Assembly: GCA_029881635.1 (NCBI GenBank)
Contig: JAOUMG010000099.1
Coordinates: 1-6,964 of the forward strand
Source: Paracoccaceae bacterium
Lineage (GTDB): Bacteria > Pseudomonadota > Alphaproteobacteria > Rhodobacterales > Rhodobacteraceae
DNA: 6,964 nt
Direction of reading: 5' to 3'
The notes under the pieces were generated by a model. That model was not told the origin of the DNA. It made no database searches and saw nothing but the letters and a program-made list of their open reading frames with translations. Below, piece after piece: positions 6,019-6,964 of this stretch (its first letter is position 1; every line of letters begins with the position of its first letter). The translations under genes and the position numbers were made by a program.

Positions 6019-6964
6019 GGTTGACGCCCCTGCGCTGCGGTTCGACGGCCTTGGGGTTGAATACCGGGTAAAGGGCCAGTCGCGGCAGGTTCTGGAAGAT
6101 ATCAACCTGACGATCGCACGAGGTGAATCCTACGGTCTTGTCGGCGAGTCTGGCTGCGGCAAATCGACAGCGGCCTTTGCGGCGCTGCGCTATCTGCCAC
6201 GCAATGGTTCGGTGAACCGGGGACGTATTCTGATCGACGGTCAGGACGTGTACGGGCTGGATAGCGCTGCACTTCGTCGTCTGCGGCGGGTTTCCGTGGC
6301 GATGGTCTATCAGGATCCGGGGCGGGCGCTGAACCCCTCGATCCGGATTGGCCAGCAGGTGCAGGAGGTGTTTGAACTGGCGGGCATGCCCAGAACCGAG
6401 TGGGTGGGGCGGGTAGAGGATATCCTGGAACGCGTTCGGATCAGCGATCCACGCCGGGTGATGGAGCGTTACCCGCATCAATTGTCCGGCGGCATGCAGC
6501 AGCGCGTGGCCATCGCGATGGCGATTGCCAGCAACCCGACGCTTCTGGTGCTGGACGAGCCGACAACAGGCCTTGACGCCACTGTCGAGGCCGAGGTGCT
6601 GGACCTGATCTCGCATCTCAGGCGGGAACTTTCGACGTCGATCCTGTTCATCAGCCATAACCTGGGTGTCATCGCCCGCATGTGTGACCGGGTCGGGGTG
6701 CTTTATGCTGGCCGACTGGTCGAAGAGGCACGGACCGGCGATGTCTTTCTTGATCCGCGCCATCCTTATACGGCGGGCCTGCTGCGATGCCTGCCCAAGG
6801 CAGGGCGCAGCAAGGCGGTGGCGCCACTTGCGACCATCCCTGGGTTCTTACCCCTGCCGGGGGCCATTGTGCCGGGATGCATTTTTGCTAGCCGCTGCCC
6901 GATTGCCGATGATCTGTGCCAGACCAGCGACCCCGAACCGAAAACCATCAGCGACCGGTCAAGC
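6011..6964 (+). CDS. ABC transporter ATP-binding protein, DppD/OppD type (3' end outside window)
   Basis: The frame is open to the window edge, giving 318 residues that start MTEVDAPALRF. It powers the transporter on the cytoplasmic face of the membrane. All nucleotide-binding motifs are present in order: Walker A GESGCGKST (residues 45-53), Q-loop Gln101 in VYQDPGRALNP, signature LSGGMQQR (158-165), Walker B LLVLDEP with Asp182-Glu183, D-loop TGLDATV, and H-loop His216 in FISHNLG. After about residue 235, HPYTAGLL begins the oligopeptide/dipeptide C-terminal extension, and a cysteine-containing segment, GCIFASRCP followed by DDLC, marks the Opp/Dpp subgroup. A single-domain member would end within roughly the next 10-30 residues; a fused DppD-DppF protein would continue with a second domain, and the window cannot tell which. 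The start overlaps the preceding stop by 8 nt with only a weak upstream GAAAG, indicating translational coupling. Confidence 0.93.
   Translation, partial: MTEVDAPALRFDGLGVEYRVKGQSRQVLEDINLTIARGESYGLVGESGCGKSTAAFAALRYLPRNGSVNRGRILIDGQDVYGLDSAALRRLRRVSVAMVYQDPGRALNPSIRIGQQVQEVFELAGMPRTEWVGRVEDILERVRISDPRRVMERYPHQLSGGMQQRVAIAMAIASNPTLLVLDEPTTGLDATVEAEVLDLISHLRRELSTSILFISHNLGVIARMCDRVGVLYAGRLVEEARTGDVFLDPRHPYTAGLLRCLPKAGRSKAVAPLATIPGFLPLPGAIVPGCIFASRCPIADDLCQTSDPEPKTISDRSS

Noticed and set aside
6008..6763. Long minus-strand open frame (251 codons) opposite the ATPase gene
   Set aside because: It mirrors the codon bias of a well-supported ATPase gene with all motifs; its translation shows no recognisable domain.
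1..6964. Mobile elements, CRISPR arrays, tRNA or rRNA genes
   Set aside because: No transposase, repeat-spacer array, terminal inverted repeats or RNA gene pattern was seen; the window is almost wholly filled by ordinary metabolic and transport genes.

Overview
The window is GC-rich, densely packed and entirely plus-strand. It looks like an accessory catabolic locus of an alphaproteobacterium, possibly of the Rhodobacteraceae type. That placement rests on base composition, codon use and gene types, not on a phylogenetic marker. Seven coding regions are supported, and the first and last are cut by the window edges.

Layout: (1) 1-198 is the C-terminal tail of an MttB-superfamily (trimethylamine or glycine-betaine type) methyltransferase. 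(2) 319-1107 is a non-haem Fe(II)/2-oxoglutarate oxygenase resembling the HalD/BesD/ArpA family, with an intact HxD...H facial triad, which points to a hydroxylase rather than a halogenase. (3) 1153-2295 is a Rieske non-haem iron oxygenase alpha subunit with a complete Rieske centre and a Glu at the position that bridges the two metal centres, as in carnitine-type quaternary-ammonium monooxygenases. (4) 2453-4111 is a family-5 (Dpp/Opp-type) ABC substrate-binding protein with a Tat signal. (5) 4199-5140 and (6) 5137-6018 are DppB- and DppC-type permeases. (7) 6011-6964 is a DppD/DppF-type ATPase, incomplete at the right edge.

Genes 5, 6 and 7 overlap by 4 and 8 nt and are clearly one translationally coupled unit. 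The binding-protein gene is separated from the permeases by 87 nt holding a strong 12-bp hairpin without a U-tract. This is the usual arrangement for making much more binding protein than membrane components. The two oxygenases are 45 nt apart and are probably co-transcribed. A GG-N10-GC element (243-259) upstream of the first oxygenase is a possible sigma-54 promoter. All intergenic gaps are shorter than 300 bases.

The inferred job of the locus is uptake of a small amino-acid-like or peptide-like compound by a Tat-exported binding protein and Dpp/Opp-type transporter, followed by hydroxylation and/or oxidative demethylation by the two oxygenases. The MttB homologue suggests an N-methylated (quaternary ammonium) compound. 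The exact substrate cannot be read from the sequence. No reductase for the Rieske enzyme and no corrinoid partner for the methyltransferase lie in the window.
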